A stretch of 64,000 bases of DNA, from positions 186,001-250,000 of the forward strand of contig NZ_JACFXY010000002.1 of NCBI RefSeq assembly GCF_014946725.1, given 5' to 3'. Positions 34,733 through 46,176 of the stretch are shown here, in pieces. Made by a program: the position numbers and the translations under genes. Position 1 is the stretch's first letter, and each line of letters starts with the position of its first letter. The notes under the pieces are model-generated. The model did no database searches, was not told the DNA's origin, and saw nothing but the letters and a program-made list of their open reading frames with translations. This DNA comes from Mixta mediterraneensis. Its GTDB lineage: Bacteria; Pseudomonadota; Gammaproteobacteria; Enterobacterales; Enterobacteriaceae.

Positions 34733-35281
34733 GTGGGTAAACCTGACTGGCAAATAGAAAAGCAACCAGCCTGGCTTGTTGCTGCGATCCGTAAAACCAT
34801 CACCAGTATGCCTGGCGGTTATGCGGAAGCAGCTGAATGGCTTGGCATAACAGAGAACGCGCTCTTTAACCGCCTGCGTCTTGAGGGCGACCAGATATTC
34901 CCTATGGGCTGGGCGATCGTTCTTCAACAGGCCAGCGGAACTAAATATATCGCCGACGCAGTGTCGCATCAGTCGAACAGCGTAAACGTCCCGATGGTGG
35001 AGATCGAAGATGTTGATAATGCCGACATCAACGAGCGCCTGATGGAGTCGGTTGAGTGGATCGGCAAGCATTCAGCCTATCTGCGTAAAGCCACAGAGGA
35101 TGGCGTGATTGATGCGGCCGAAAGGGAGCAGATTGAGGAGAACAGCTATCAGGTAATGGCTAAGTGGCAGGAGCATCTGACGCTGCTGTATCGCGTGTTT
35201 TGCCCGCCAGATAAGGCGAACGCCCCAGGTTGCAGCCCGGAGCGTTCAGTTGCGACCAAATCACTTGGTGTGGAGAAATAA
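34733..35281 (+). CDS. YmfL/CII-position phage regulator
   Basis: The GTG-started 182-residue protein has MPGGYAEAAEWLGITENALFNRLRLEGDQIFPMGWAIVLQQASG at residues 24-66, the HTH pattern of the YmfL family (prophage e14), which sits in the CII position in many lambdoid phages. A ribosome site GAGAGGGC lies upstream. The long helical C-terminal half suits oligomerisation. Activation of cI by analogy with CII is inference. Confidence 0.75.
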   Translation: MGKPDWQIEKQPAWLVAAIRKTITSMPGGYAEAAEWLGITENALFNRLRLEGDQIFPMGWAIVLQQASGTKYIADAVSHQSNSVNVPMVEIEDVDNADINERLMESVEWIGKHSAYLRKATEDGVIDAAEREQIEENSYQVMAKWQEHLTLLYRVFCPPDKANAPGCSPERSVATKSLGVEK

Positions 35282-35285
35282 TCGC

Positions 35286-35636
35286 ATGGTCAATTTAAAC
35301 AGATTCCATCCTGTTCCGCAATTTAGATGCCTGCCATCGGCTGGTGGCCATTTCAATCAGGAGCCGCTGCGGTATGTGCTTAATGTACCCGGATGCAGCG
35401 AAGAGGTGAACCACAGCTTTGTTGAGTGGGCTGTGGGTGAGTCACACCGTCAACTGGGGTTAACGAAATGCGCGAGCTCAACCGAAGGTTTAAAGACAAG
35501 CGCGGCGTTATCATCCGTGTCGTTCGCTGGGAGCCCGAAACAAACCGCGTTATCTACCTGCGTGACAATTACGAACATGGCGAGTGTTTCAGCTCTCTCG
35601 AACGGTTCAAGCAATATTTCAGGGAGGTCACTGTAG
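35286..35636 (+). CDS. Hypothetical phage protein
   Basis: The first 61 residues (MVNLNRFHPVPQFRCLPSAG to ESHRQLGLTK) look like real coding sequence and start five bases after the YmfL-like stop. Beyond that the frame runs Ser-rich for 55 codons antagonistic to the DUF4222 gene that overlaps it, so the true gene may end earlier through a lost stop or the two genes overlap by 169 bases. Function unknown. Confidence 0.45.
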   Translation: MVNLNRFHPVPQFRCLPSAGGHFNQEPLRYVLNVPGCSEEVNHSFVEWAVGESHRQLGLTKCASSTEGLKTSAALSSVSFAGSPKQTALSTCVTITNMASVSALSNGSSNISGRSL

Positions 35637-35662
35637 ATCATGAGCCTACTTCTGAAAGTTAA
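35468..35662 (+). CDS. DUF4222 phage protein
   Basis: The 64-residue basic protein MRELNRRFKDKRGVIIRVVRW with VIYLRDNYEHGECFSSLERFKQYF fits the DUF4222 family found ahead of replication genes in lambdoid phages; the fold is probably a small beta-barrel. It overlaps the start of the replication gene by 23 bases. Confidence 0.7.
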   Translation: MRELNRRFKDKRGVIIRVVRWEPETNRVIYLRDNYEHGECFSSLERFKQYFREVTVDHEPTSES

Positions 35663-36566
35663 ACCATTAGTGATTAGCCCGGAGCTGGCGCAACGTATCG
35701 GTTTGAATGAAGCCATTGTGCTTCAGCAGATATGCTACTGGCTGGAAGACACTACAGCTGGCATTGAGTATGACGGCAAGAGATGGGTTTATAACAGCAT
35801 TAATGCTTGGAATGAGCAGTTTCCATGGTGGACCGGGAAGACGATACAAAGAACAGTTTCTTCATTGAAAAAGATGGGTCTGATTCATGTTGAGCAACTT
35901 AAGAAAAGACAGCATGACCAGACTAATTATTACGCAATTAACTACGTAAACCCTTTGCTGACCGATAAGGACAATTTGTCCCTATCGAGAGAGACAATTT
36001 GTCCCAATCGAAAAGGTCAATCTGTCCCTATGGATAAGGCCAACTTGTCCCAATCCATAGGGTCAAATTGTCCCAATGTTACAGAGAATACAACAGAGAT
36101 TACTACAGAGATTACTACAGAGATTACAACAACCCCTTCTTGTCAGGTTGCGGGGCAACCCGACCATGCCCCTGACGCAAATCAGGATGCTTTCATTGTG
36201 CTGGAACATCTGGTGCGTGCTTCTGGTCTGCGCTTCCAGAAATCAAAATCATCGCTGGGGCCTATTCGCGGTCGCCTGTCTGAAGATTTCACTGCTGATG
36301 AGCTAATCCTCACTGTCGATTACTCAATCGCTAAGTGGGGTGAAGACACCAAAATGCGTGAGTACGTACGACCGGAAACCATTTTTCGTCAGGGTAAGTT
36401 TCCGGGTTATCTGGGCTCAGCTCAGAAATGGGACAAGGCTGGTCGCCCGAAGTGCATCAACGGCAAGTGGCAGCGCGATGCAATGAGTTTCGCTTCAGAT
36501 TATTCCAAAGTGGATTACTCAACAGTTCCTGAAGGCTTCAATAAGGGATGGAAGAATCATGGTTAA
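35640..36566 (+). CDS. Phage replication initiator (O-like)
   Basis: The 308-residue protein has an N-terminal winged-helix region (ISPELAQRIGLNEAIVLQQICYWLE, TGKTIQRTVSSLKKMGLIHVEQ) and a conserved phage C-terminal domain (DEFLxxYSIAKWG-like VDYSIAKWGEDTKMREYVRPETIFRQGKFPGYL). Between them lies a low-complexity linker (residues 110-170) whose DNA carries the iterons. This is the organisation of lambda O, which binds the origin inside its own gene and recruits the helicase loader. No P-like or DnaB/DnaC-like gene follows before the deletion. Confidence 0.85.
   Translation: MSLLLKVKPLVISPELAQRIGLNEAIVLQQICYWLEDTTAGIEYDGKRWVYNSINAWNEQFPWWTGKTIQRTVSSLKKMGLIHVEQLKKRQHDQTNYYAINYVNPLLTDKDNLSLSRETICPNRKGQSVPMDKANLSQSIGSNCPNVTENTTEITTEITTEITTTPSCQVAGQPDHAPDANQDAFIVLEHLVRASGLRFQKSKSSLGPIRGRLSEDFTADELILTVDYSIAKWGEDTKMREYVRPETIFRQGKFPGYLGSAQKWDKAGRPKCINGKWQRDAMSFASDYSKVDYSTVPEGFNKGWKNHG
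35970..36074 (+). repeat. Five iterons, probable phage replication origin
   Basis: The 13-base core GwCAAnyTGTCCC (for example GACAATTTGTCCC) starts at 35970, 35993, 36016, 36039 and 36062, an exact 23-base period. The period is not a multiple of three, so the encoded peptide changes from copy to copy, which points to selection on DNA. It lies in the linker of the O-like gene, as in lambda ori. Confidence 0.9.
36081..36128 (+). repeat. Four 12-base direct repeats beside the iterons
   Basis: ACAGAGAATACA, ACAGAGATTACT twice, and ACAGAGATTACA follow each other without a gap. They encode a Thr-Thr-Glu-Ile run and begin seven bases after the last iteron, where a DNA-unwinding region would be expected. 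Confidence 0.8.
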
Positions 36567-36993
36567 CCACGAATCAAAAATTCTTGAACTGATTACCCGC
36601 AATGGTCTGCTGAAGGTCCGCGAACTCTGCAAGCGCACTGGCCTGCATGAAACTTCTGTGAAGCGCTTTATCAAACCGCTGTTCACAAAGGGCCTGCTGA
36701 AGCGGGCAAGCGACTGGAGCTACTCGATCAACACTGACCCGCTGCCAGTTGAGAGCGAGAAATTTGCCCGCCTGGCGAAGCAGGCCAGCGAACTTGAGGC
36801 CAAAGGGTTCTGGCTACGTGCAGCACAGGTATGGCGTGAAGCCATGCTGGTGGCAAAGTTCGACGCATCACGCAACGAAGCCAAAGAGAATTGCGACCGC
36901 TGCGTCGTAAAAGGCTCACTCAACTGTGGCAGCTACGGTGGACTCGACACAGGTCGCATCATTTCAGCCAGCGTGCACAGGCATTTGTTATGA
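36559..36993 (+). CDS. Phage regulator with winged helix and PerC/ANR-like domain
   Basis: The 144-residue protein starts with a winged helix (ILELITRNGLLKVRELCKRTGLHETSVKRFIKPLFTKGLL). The second half, KQASELEAKGFWLRAAQVWREAMLVA then NCDRCVVK, matches the helical pattern 'A..LE.KG...RAA..W.EA' of PerC and ANR regulators. The combination is common next to phage replication genes. It overlaps the O-like gene by eight bases and the next small gene by four. Confidence 0.7.
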   Translation: MVNHESKILELITRNGLLKVRELCKRTGLHETSVKRFIKPLFTKGLLKRASDWSYSINTDPLPVESEKFARLAKQASELEAKGFWLRAAQVWREAMLVAKFDASRNEAKENCDRCVVKGSLNCGSYGGLDTGRIISASVHRHLL

Positions 36994-37112
36994 AAGCGCA
37001 CCTGAAGAGCTACTACCAACGCAATGAGATTTTCTACCGGGCCATTCCTACTGCAGTAGTGATGATTGCCGCCCTGATTTTTGTCCTGACATGGGAGCTG
37101 ACCACAGCATGA
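36990..37112 (+). CDS. Small single-pass membrane protein
   Basis: The 40-residue product has a basic N-terminus (MKAHLKSYYQRNEIFYRA) and one helix, AVVMIAALIFVLTWEL. Start and stop overlap the neighbours as ATGA on both sides, which argues that it is translated. The function is unknown. Confidence 0.6.
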   Translation: MKAHLKSYYQRNEIFYRAIPTAVVMIAALIFVLTWELTTA

Positions 37113-37495
37113 GTACTTTAGCGCGCATTTACGACGATAAGAAAAACAGCGATACCGACATCACCACCCGAAAAACCTATCTGCTGGGGGTTAATGAGCT
37201 CTATGTCGAAACCAATTACAACATTCGTGATATTGATCAGACCCATGTCGAAGAGTTCCGCGACGCCTTTATCGCTGGTGAGCACGTGCCTCCGCTGGCT
37301 GTTAAGGTCACTGAGAAGGGCATTAAGATCATCGATGGCCATCACCGCTATTACGGTGCAAAGCTGGCTCAGGAAGCAGGCTACACGCTACGCCTTGAGT
37401 GTAAAGACTTTGTGGGCAGTGAAGCTGACAGCGTAGCGTTCATGGTCACCAGCAGTCAGGGACGCGCTCTGTTGCCGCTGGAACGTGCAGCAGCT
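37109..37495 (+). pseudogene. ParB/Srx-like phage protein, cut by IS21
   Basis: The start at 37109 gives MSTLARIYDDKKNSDTDITT. IRDIDQTHVEEFRDAFIAGEHVPPLAVKV and KIIDGHHRYYGAKLAQEAG form the ParB-like domain with the DGHHR nucleotide-binding box. After SSQGRALLPLERAAA the frame enters the IS21 end at 37496 and stops at 37555 with unrelated residues. The remaining 3' part is absent from the window. Confidence 0.85.
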
Positions 37496-37580
37496 TGTCG
37501 CTACCGATGTAAAACTGGCCCACCTGCCGATGTAAATCTGACCCACCTAGGGTAAAAATGGCAGTTTTAAGGCACTGCCA

Positions 37581-39394
<1,814 letters not shown>

Positions 39395-39539
39395 TTCAAA
39401 GGGGGTGGGTCAGTTTTACTTTGGCAGGGTGGGTCAGAATTCGATCGGTATTGACAGCATAGCTTTTGCAAATTAGCTTTAAGACAATCATCTGCATAAT
39501 TAATGAGAAAGCTCGGTATTTTCTCAAAAAGGAAATCAC

Positions 39540-40868
39540 ATGCCTTTAATGACAGACACGGCGATTCGCGCCAGTTTTTTTGACTTTACAGCTTTAGCCG
39601 ACCAGCCAGACGACATTCTGGCTCAGGCCCGCTTTATAGACGATGGTGTACTGCTGCTGCGTGCAGGGCGCGTGGTCGGTTTGCATGAGTGGCAAAACAT
39701 TAGCGAGCAGTTAAACGGCATGGATATTGTCGATCTGCGCGGCAAGCTTATCCTGCCGGGGTTTATCGACAGCCATATTCATTATCCGCAGACCGAAATG
39801 ATAGGTGCATTTGGCGAACAGCTTCTTGAATGGCTGAATCAATATACTTTTCCGATCGAAGCGCAGTATCACTGCCCGCAGCATGCGGCGCAGATGTCAG
39901 CGTTTTTCCTGCGTCAATTGCTCGCCAACGGCACCACCAGCGCGCTGGTGTTTGGTACGGTGCATCCTCAATCGATTGAGGCACTGTTCAGTGCCGCCGA
40001 AGCGCTGAACATGCGCCTTATTGCAGGCAAAGTGATGATGGATCGCAACGCGCCCGATTATTTGCTCGAAACGCCGGAAGAAAGTTACCAGCAAACGCGT
40101 GCACTGATTGAGCGCTGGCATCAGCGCGGTCGTCTGAGCTATGCATTGACGCCACGTTTTGCGCCGACGTCTTCACATGCCTTGCTGGAAAAAGTGTGTC
40201 AGCTGCGAAAAGAGTTTCCGGATACCTGGGTACATACCCATCTCAGTGAAAGTGCGCAGGAAACCGCCTGGGTAAAAGAGCTGTTCCCGGAACGGGACGG
40301 TTACCTGGATGTTTATCATTATTATCAGCTTACCGGCCGCCGCAGCGTATTCGCGCACTGTATTCACCTTGAAGATGATGAATGGCAATGCCTGCACGAT
40401 ACCGATTCATCCATTGCGTTTTGCCCCACATCCAATCTGTTTCTTGGCAGTGGTCTGTTTAATATCAAACGTAGCTGGCAGCAGGGCGTTAAGGTCGGTA
40501 TCGGTACGGACGTCGGAGCGGGAACCACCTTTAATCTGTTGCAGACGCTGGGCGAAGCCTACAAGGTCGGTCAGCTACAGGGTTACAAACTCAACGCCGC
40601 CGAAGCCTTCTATCATGCGACGCTGGGCGGCGCACATGCGCTGGATCTTGACCAGGTGATTGGTAATTTTGCCGCCGGTAAAGAAGCTGATTTTGTGGTA
40701 ATCGATCCCGCAGCTTCGGCACTACAAAAGTTGCGCATCGGCAACAGCAAAGACATCTGGGAAAAACTATTTGTCTTAATGACGCTGGGAGACGATCGCA
40801 ATATTGTTCAAACCTGGCTACATGGACGCCCCGCCTGGCAACGCGACGCCGGGGAGAGTACCGTATGA
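39540..40868 (+). CDS. guaD: Guanine deaminase
   Basis: The 442-residue amidohydrolase converts guanine to xanthine and matches E. coli GuaD (439). Zinc-binding motifs are DSHIHYP (residues 78-84), VHTHLSE, FAHCIHL and GIGTDVGAGTT; FGTVHPQS and NAPDYLLETPE are family-specific. RBS AAAAGGAAATCAC precedes the ATG. It overlaps xdhA by four bases. The 83 bases between the IS21 end and the start hold what is left of its promoter; TTTTGCA at 39464-39470 could be a sigma-54 -12 box whose -24 GG falls on the IS edge. Confidence 0.96.
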   Translation: MPLMTDTAIRASFFDFTALADQPDDILAQARFIDDGVLLLRAGRVVGLHEWQNISEQLNGMDIVDLRGKLILPGFIDSHIHYPQTEMIGAFGEQLLEWLNQYTFPIEAQYHCPQHAAQMSAFFLRQLLANGTTSALVFGTVHPQSIEALFSAAEALNMRLIAGKVMMDRNAPDYLLETPEESYQQTRALIERWHQRGRLSYALTPRFAPTSSHALLEKVCQLRKEFPDTWVHTHLSESAQETAWVKELFPERDGYLDVYHYYQLTGRRSVFAHCIHLEDDEWQCLHDTDSSIAFCPTSNLFLGSGLFNIKRSWQQGVKVGIGTDVGAGTTFNLLQTLGEAYKVGQLQGYKLNAAEAFYHATLGGAHALDLDQVIGNFAAGKEADFVVIDPAASALQKLRIGNSKDIWEKLFVLMTLGDDRNIVQTWLHGRPAWQRDAGESTV

Positions 40869-42307
40869 TCCAGTTTCTTCTCAATAATACGCTGATTACC
40901 GAAAATGACATCGATCCGAATCTGACCGTATTGAATTATCTGCGTACCCGTCTGCGACGCACCGGCACCAAAGAAGGTTGTGCGTCAGGGGATTGTGGCG
41001 CCTGTAGTGTGACGCTGGGGAAAGCAGTAGAGGGGAAAATGCAGTACGAAACCGTTAACAGTTGCCTGACGCTGGTTAGCACATTGCAGGGTAAACAACT
41101 GATTACGGTTGAAGATTTAAAGCAAGGTAACCAGCTGCATCCCGCTCAGCAGGCGATGGTAGCATGCCACGGTTCTCAGTGCGGTTTCTGTACGCCGGGT
41201 TTTGTCATGTCGCTGTTTAGCCTGCAGAAAAACAGAAAAGACTGGGACCGTCATCAGGCAGAAATCGCACTGGCGGGAAACCTGTGCCGCTGCATCGGTT
41301 ATCGCGCCATCATGGATGCGGCCAGGCAGGTCTGTTCTCAGCCATGTCACGACAAATTCGACCAAACGGCTGCGAATGTCGTGCAACGCCTTGAAGCGCT
41401 CATCCAGCCTGAGATGCAAGCGCTGAGCGGCAACGGCCATCGCTGTTTCCTGCCTAAAACACCAGAGCAGCTGGCTCAAATCTATCTTGAGCACCCTAAT
41501 GCCAGGCTGGTGGCCGGCGGCACCGATCTCAGTTTGCATATTACGCAGCAGTACAAACCGCTGCCGATCCTCATTACGCTCGAACACATTGAGGCGCTGA
41601 AGGTGTGCAGCGAAGCTGACGAGCATTACATACTGGGGGCGGGGGCTTCCCTTAACCAGGTCAGTGAGTTTTTGGCTGCACGCATTCCGGGCGTGAGTGA
41701 AATGCTGCAACGTTTCGCTTCGCTGCAAATTCGCCATCAGGGAACGCTCGGCGGCAATATTGCCAATGCATCGCCAATTGGTGATGCGTCTCCCATGCTT
41801 TTAGCGCTCAATGCTTCGCTGCAATTGCAGCGGGGCGATCGGCAGCGGAACGTCGCGCTCGATGAATTTTTTACCGGTTATCGCCAAACGGTCTTGCAGG
41901 AAGGCGAATTTATCCGTGCTATTAAAGTGCCAAAAGTGACGGCGTCACCGGATTTTGTGGCCTGGAAAGTTTCCAAACGGCTGGATGATGACATATCTGC
42001 TGTTTTTGCAGCCTTTAATATTACGTGTCATCACGGCGTGGTCAGTGATGCGCGTATCGCATTCGGCGGCATGGCAGCCACGCCAAAGCGGGCCAGTGCC
42101 TGTGAACAGACATTAATGGGGCAACCCCTGAATGCGGTGACGGTTGCACAAGCCTGCGCTGCGCTGGCGCTGGATTTTCAGCCGCTAAGCGATTTCCGGG
42201 CCAGTGCCGATTACCGCCTGCAGGTTGCGCGTAATTTGCTGCGCCGCTATTACCATCGTTCCAGCGGCGATTTGACTATTACAGAGGTAAGCCGCTATGT
42301 CTCATAA
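40865..42307 (+). CDS. xdhA: Xanthine dehydrogenase small subunit (2Fe-2S and FAD)
   Basis: The 480-residue subunit has two [2Fe-2S] sites at its N-terminus (GCASGDCGACSV with an upstream partner, then CGFCTPGFVMSL and CRCIGYR, within the first 165 residues) and a FAD domain with LVAGGTDLSLHIT and GTLGGNIANASPIGD. It passes electrons from the molybdenum subunit XdhB to NAD. It overlaps guaD by four bases and xdhB by eleven. Confidence 0.95.
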   Translation: MIQFLLNNTLITENDIDPNLTVLNYLRTRLRRTGTKEGCASGDCGACSVTLGKAVEGKMQYETVNSCLTLVSTLQGKQLITVEDLKQGNQLHPAQQAMVACHGSQCGFCTPGFVMSLFSLQKNRKDWDRHQAEIALAGNLCRCIGYRAIMDAARQVCSQPCHDKFDQTAANVVQRLEALIQPEMQALSGNGHRCFLPKTPEQLAQIYLEHPNARLVAGGTDLSLHITQQYKPLPILITLEHIEALKVCSEADEHYILGAGASLNQVSEFLAARIPGVSEMLQRFASLQIRHQGTLGGNIANASPIGDASPMLLALNASLQLQRGDRQRNVALDEFFTGYRQTVLQEGEFIRAIKVPKVTASPDFVAWKVSKRLDDDISAVFAAFNITCHHGVVSDARIAFGGMAATPKRASACEQTLMGQPLNAVTVAQACAALALDFQPLSDFRASADYRLQVARNLLRRYYHRSSGDLTITEVSRYVS

Positions 42308-42385
42308 TCGTCCTGAACTTTCGGAAGCGGTGATCAAAGCGCAGTTTGCAGCGGAACTGCAAAGCGGCGTGGGCCGCAGCAATAA

Positions 42386-42464
42386 GGCCTAGTGGGAGCG
42401 AAGCTGCAAAATGCGACATCTGACTTTTTTGAACTGGATCTGAGTAAAAATTACTCACCTGTGA
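42386..42464. repeat. Left terminal inverted repeat of the Tn3 element
   Basis: The first 38 bases match the right end perfectly, and the match goes on to CTCACCTGTGA with a short indel and one mismatch, giving a 79-base repeat. This is about twice the usual 38 bp of the family. Confidence 0.92.
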
Positions 42465-42491
42465 AATGGTTGCCATAGCGGTTAACCACTG

Positions 42492-45443
42492 ATGATCCAG
42501 GGAGTTGTGATGTCGTCACCGGAGCAGACTTTTGATAACAGGGACGAGTGGTGTTTGCTTGCTGATGAACTTTCCCTGTTACCAGGAATGACCGATACAG
42601 GGCGCCTGGGATTTGCCATTCAACTAAAATTCCGACAGGTACAGGGCCATTACCCTGAATCATTAAACGATTTCCCTTCAGGTGTTGTGCATGCTATTGC
42701 CGGGCAGATCGGATGCACTTCGGTATCTCTTGAAAACTACCCGCTTCAGGGGCGGCAGGCTCAGCGGCACCGCCAGAATATTCGTCGCTATCTGGGTGTC
42801 AGGCTCCCAGATAAAGCTGATATAGCAAGGCTCAGCGCCTGGTTAACCGAATTTATCCTCCCGTTAAACCCGCAGGCTGTACAAGGCAGCGAACTTGTTA
42901 CTGACTGGTGTCAGGAGCAGCAGATTGAACGGCCCGCCGCCGAGCATCTGGATCGGATTATACGTTCAGTCGTACACCAGTTTGAAATAAAACAACAAAA
43001 CACCATATTTACCCGACTTTCACTCGACAGTAAGGTTGCCATCAATCACTTACTGTCCGCCGAAGAACCGGGCACTGCCAGAATAAACGAAGTTACCTTC
43101 AGTGGTCTCAAAGCTGACCCGGGAAGGCCCAGTCTGGAGAATGTCCTTTCCGTCATCGCCCAGCTAAAATGTCTCGATAGTGTTGCGCTACAGCCGAATA
43201 TTTTTCAGGGAATATCCCCTAAATTCATCGTGCAGTTTCAACAACGGTGTGCCAGTGAATCGATCAGGGATCTTCGTCGCCACCCTTCAGCGATCCGTTA
43301 CAGCATGGTCGCTATGTTTTGCTGGCGTCGCCGCCAGCAATTGACCGATGCGTTGATTGAGATGTTGATGGTGCTAATCCATAACCTCGGCACCCGGGCT
43401 GAAAAAAAGGTCGATAAAAAGCAGTTTGCGGCGTTTAAAAAAGTAAGGGGCAAGGCGCGTCTGCTGTTCCGCATGGCCGAGGCCACTGTTGATCAGCCGG
43501 ACGGCGTCATAAAGGACGTTGTCTATCCCGTTGTCTCACAGAAAATGCTGCAAAATCTGGTCGATGAATTCAAAACACTTGGGGTAAATACCGAACAGGA
43601 AGTACATGAATCCATGCGTTCTTCTTACGGTAGCCATTATCGTCGGATGTTGATGCCGGTACTGGACCGGCTTGAGTTTCAGTCCGGCAACGCTCTGTAT
43701 CGCCCTGTGATTGATGCCATCCAGATTATTAAGGAAAACAGGACCAGCAATCAGCATTTCTATGCGGTGGGTGATGTGCCTGTTGACGGTATTATTCAGA
43801 AAAAATGGCGGGATGTTGTCATCGTACAGAGCCCGTCCGGTGAAGAGCGTATTAATCGTATCAACTATGAAATCTGTGTGTTACGGGCCTTACGCAAGAG
43901 TCTGCGCAACAAAGAAATCTGGGTCACCGGCGCTGATCGTTATCGTGATCCGGCAGAAGATCTCCCTGCCGATTTTGCCACCAATCGCGCATATTATTAT
44001 TCCCTGTTGCAGGCACCCACTGATGCGACAACCTTTATTAACCAAATCCAGGACAGGATGCATTATTGGCTCGGTACGCTGAATAATGGACTGCCGGATA
44101 ATCCCAAACTTCGTATCAGGGAACAGGGGAAAAATCGTATCCACCTGACGCCGCTGGATAAACAAGCGGAGCCACCCAACACAGCAGCGCTGAAGCAGGA
44201 AATAGGCCAGCGCTGGGCCGACCTGGAGTTGATAGACATACTCAAGGAGGTGGATTTACGGGAACATTTCTCGTCGTTATTTCGCACATCTGCCAGTCGG
44301 GAAGTACTTGAGCCCGGGGTATTACAACGCCGCCTGTTGTTATGTCTGTTTGGCCTCGGTACCAATGTAGGCCTGAAGCGTATCGCCAGCCAGCAACCCC
44401 GCGTTAACTATGATGAATTGCGCTACGTTAAACGACGGTTTATTCAGAAAGATGCTTTACGCTCAACGATTTCACATATTGTGAACGGTATTTTCCGTAT
44501 TCGTCAGCCCGCTATCTGGGGAAATGCGACGACATCCTGTGCTGCCGACTCCCGAAAGTTTGGTGCGTATGATCAGAATCTGATGACAGAATGGCATGCC
44601 CGTTATGGCGGGCGTGGCGTGATGATTTACTGGCATGTGGATACGCACTCCACGTGTATTTATTCACAATTGCGCCGCTGTTCCTCATCGGAGTTGGCCG
44701 CGATGATGGAAGGTGTTCTGCAGCACTGTACCGACATGGAAATCAACCACCAGTATGTGGACAGCCACGGGCAAAGTGAGGTGGCTTTTGCGTTCAGTGA
44801 TGTGCTGGGGTTCGATCTGTTGCCGCGCCTGAAAGCGATCGCCCGACAGAAACTGTATGTGTGTGAAAAGGAAGATGCCTCGTTGTACCCGCATTTGACG
44901 CCGGTTTTAACCCGGGGGATCGACTGGGAGCTTATTGCACAACAGTATGACGAGATAATCAAATATACTGCGGCACTGAGAACCGGAACAGCAGAACCCG
45001 AGGCCATATTACGACGATTCACCCGCAATAACATTCAGCACCCTACCTATAAGGCACTCGCAGAGCTGGGCAAAGCGATTAAGACTATCTTCCTCTGCCG
45101 TTATTTGCACGATGAGTCACTGCGTTGCGAAATTAATGCGGGTCTCAACGTCGTTGAAAACTGGAACAGTGCCAATAAATTTATTTTTTATGGCGAACAC
45201 GGAGAATTCACCAGCAACCGGCCTGCGGATCAGGAGCTGTCGATGCTCTCTCTGCACCTGTTGCAAATCAGTCTGGTCTATATCAATACATTGTTGATCC
45301 AGAATGTGCTGGCAGAGCCGCTCTGGCAGCAGCGAATGACAGAAGAAGACTGGCGTGGTCTGACGCCATTGATATACCACCATGTTAATCCGTATGGTCG
45401 TATCGAGCTGAACATGGATCAGCGGCTGGCGCTGGCCGCCTGA
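42492..45443 (+). CDS. tnpA: Tn3-family transposase TnpA
   Basis: The 983-residue DDE transposase (977 if the Met at 42510 is used) has an N-terminal DUF4158 region and the Tn3 catalytic core: Asp in [12 protein letters not shown] near residue 688, Asp in [10 protein letters not shown] near 757, and Glu in [15 protein letters not shown] near 887. All are present and the frame is intact, so replicative transposition seems possible. It is oriented inward from the left end. Confidence 0.96.
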   Translation: MIQGVVMSSPEQTFDNRDEWCLLADELSLLPGMTDTGRLGFAIQLKFRQVQGHYPESLNDFPSGVVHAIAGQIGCTSVSLENYPLQGRQAQRHRQNIRRYLGVRLPDKADIARLSAWLTEFILPLNPQAVQGSELVTDWCQEQQIERPAAEHLDRIIRSVVHQFEIKQQNTIFTRLSLDSKVAINHLLSAEEPGTARINEVTFSGLKADPGRPSLENVLSVIAQLKCLDSVALQPNIFQGISPKFIVQFQQRCASESIRDLRRHPSAIRYSMVAMFCWRRRQQLTDALIEMLMVLIHNLGTRAEKKVDKKQFAAFKKVRGKARLLFRMAEATVDQPDGVIKDVVYPVVSQKMLQNLVDEFKTLGVNTEQEVHESMRSSYGSHYRRMLMPVLDRLEFQSGNALYRPVIDAIQIIKENRTSNQHFYAVGDVPVDGIIQKKWRDVVIVQSPSGEERINRINYEICVLRALRKSLRNKEIWVTGADRYRDPAEDLPADFATNRAYYYSLLQAPTDATTFINQIQDRMHYWLGTLNNGLPDNPKLRIREQGKNRIHLTPLDKQAEPPNTAALKQEIGQRWADLELIDILKEVDLREHFSSLFRTSASREVLEPGVLQRRLLLCLFGLGTNVGLKRIASQQPRVNYDELRYVKRRFIQKDALRSTISHIVNGIFRIRQPAIWGNATTSCAADSRKFGAYDQNLMTEWHARYGGRGVMIYWHVDTHSTCIYSQLRRCSSSELAAMMEGVLQHCTDMEINHQYVDSHGQSEVAFAFSDVLGFDLLPRLKAIARQKLYVCEKEDASLYPHLTPVLTRGIDWELIAQQYDEIIKYTAALRTGTAEPEAILRRFTRNNIQHPTYKALAELGKAIKTIFLCRYLHDESLRCEINAGLNVVENWNSANKFIFYGEHGEFTSNRPADQELSMLSLHLLQISLVYINTLLIQNVLAEPLWQQRMTEEDWRGLTPLIYHHVNPYGRIELNMDQRLALAA

Positions 45444-45446
45444 TAG

Positions 45447-45555
45447 TGTCCGGAACCGTTCGGTTTCGTACACTGGATCTCAATACTGTCCGAAAGTAAG
45501 TGAAATTAATTTCGGATATGCATTATGATTCGGACATACTTTTCGGACGGGATTT
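45447..45555 (+). promoter_or_regulatory. Putative res site of the Tn3 element
   Basis: The tnpA-tnpR gap contains TGTCCG and its inverse repeatedly: TGTCCGGAA..TTTCGTACA (45447-45472), TGTCCGAAA..TTTCGGATA (45487-45518) and two direct TTCGGAC (45529-45548). This looks like resolvase subsites and probably includes the tnpR promoter. Confidence 0.75.
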
Positions 45556-45560
45556 TAACT

Positions 45561-46142
45561 ATGTCACGCGCTTTTGCCTACTGCCGTGTTTCCACACTGG
45601 AGCAGAACACGGAAAACCAGCGCAGGGAAATAGAGGCTGCCGGTTTTGCCGTCAAATCCCAGCGGCTGCTCGAGGAGCACATCAGTGGCTCCGTTGCTGC
45701 CAGCGAGCGCCCGGGATTTACCCGCCTGCTCGACAGAATGGAAAATGGCGATGTTCTGATTGTCACTAAACTGGATCGTCTTGGACGAAACGCTATGGAC
45801 GTCAGGAAAACGGTGGAACAACTGGCGGCATCGGGTATCAGGGTTCACTGCCTGGCCCTGGGTGGCGTGGATCTGACCAGCCCGGCGGGGAAAATGACCA
45901 TGCAGGTGATCTCGGCTGTCGCTGAGTTTGAGAAAGACCTGCTGATTGAGCGCACGCATTCGGGTATTGCGCGAGCTAGGGCTTCGGGAAAACGCTTCGG
46001 TCGCCCTTCGTCACTCAATGAGGAACAGCAAAAGGTGGTGCTGGAACGTCTTAACGCTGGAGCAAGCATTAGCGCTATTGCCAGAGAATTTGGCACCTCG
46101 CGGCAGACTGTTAGTCGTTTGCGGGATAAGGCCGGAGGTTAA
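45561..46142 (+). CDS. tnpR: Serine resolvase TnpR
   Basis: From the ATG at 45561 the protein has 193 residues. The catalytic Ser is in [14 protein letters not shown] near residue 10, and [12 protein letters not shown] and the [20 protein letters not shown] helix are standard for resolvases. The C-terminal [26 protein letters not shown] binds res. It resolves the cointegrates made by TnpA. An in-frame extension to 45525 would run into res. Confidence 0.95.
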   Translation: MSRAFAYCRVSTLEQNTENQRREIEAAGFAVKSQRLLEEHISGSVAASERPGFTRLLDRMENGDVLIVTKLDRLGRNAMDVRKTVEQLAASGIRVHCLALGGVDLTSPAGKMTMQVISAVAEFEKDLLIERTHSGIARARASGKRFGRPSSLNEEQQKVVLERLNAGASISAIAREFGTSRQTVSRLRDKAGG

Positions 46143-46176
46143 CATTTAGCATTAAGGCGAATGAGCATCAAAGTTA

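Larger units (their letters stand above)
27259..37495. mobile_element. Truncated lambdoid-type prophage inserted in pqqU
   Basis: The left end is the junction in pqqU next to a site-specific integrase. The order is int, AlpA-like protein, a leftward early operon, a structured leader, operators, cI, cro-like, CII/YmfL-like, replication protein with internal origin, PerC/ANR-like and ParB-like genes. No lysis, packaging, head or tail genes are present, and no second attachment site or pqqU 5' part occurs in the window. The right end is cut inside the ParB-like gene by an IS21 element. Confidence 0.9.
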
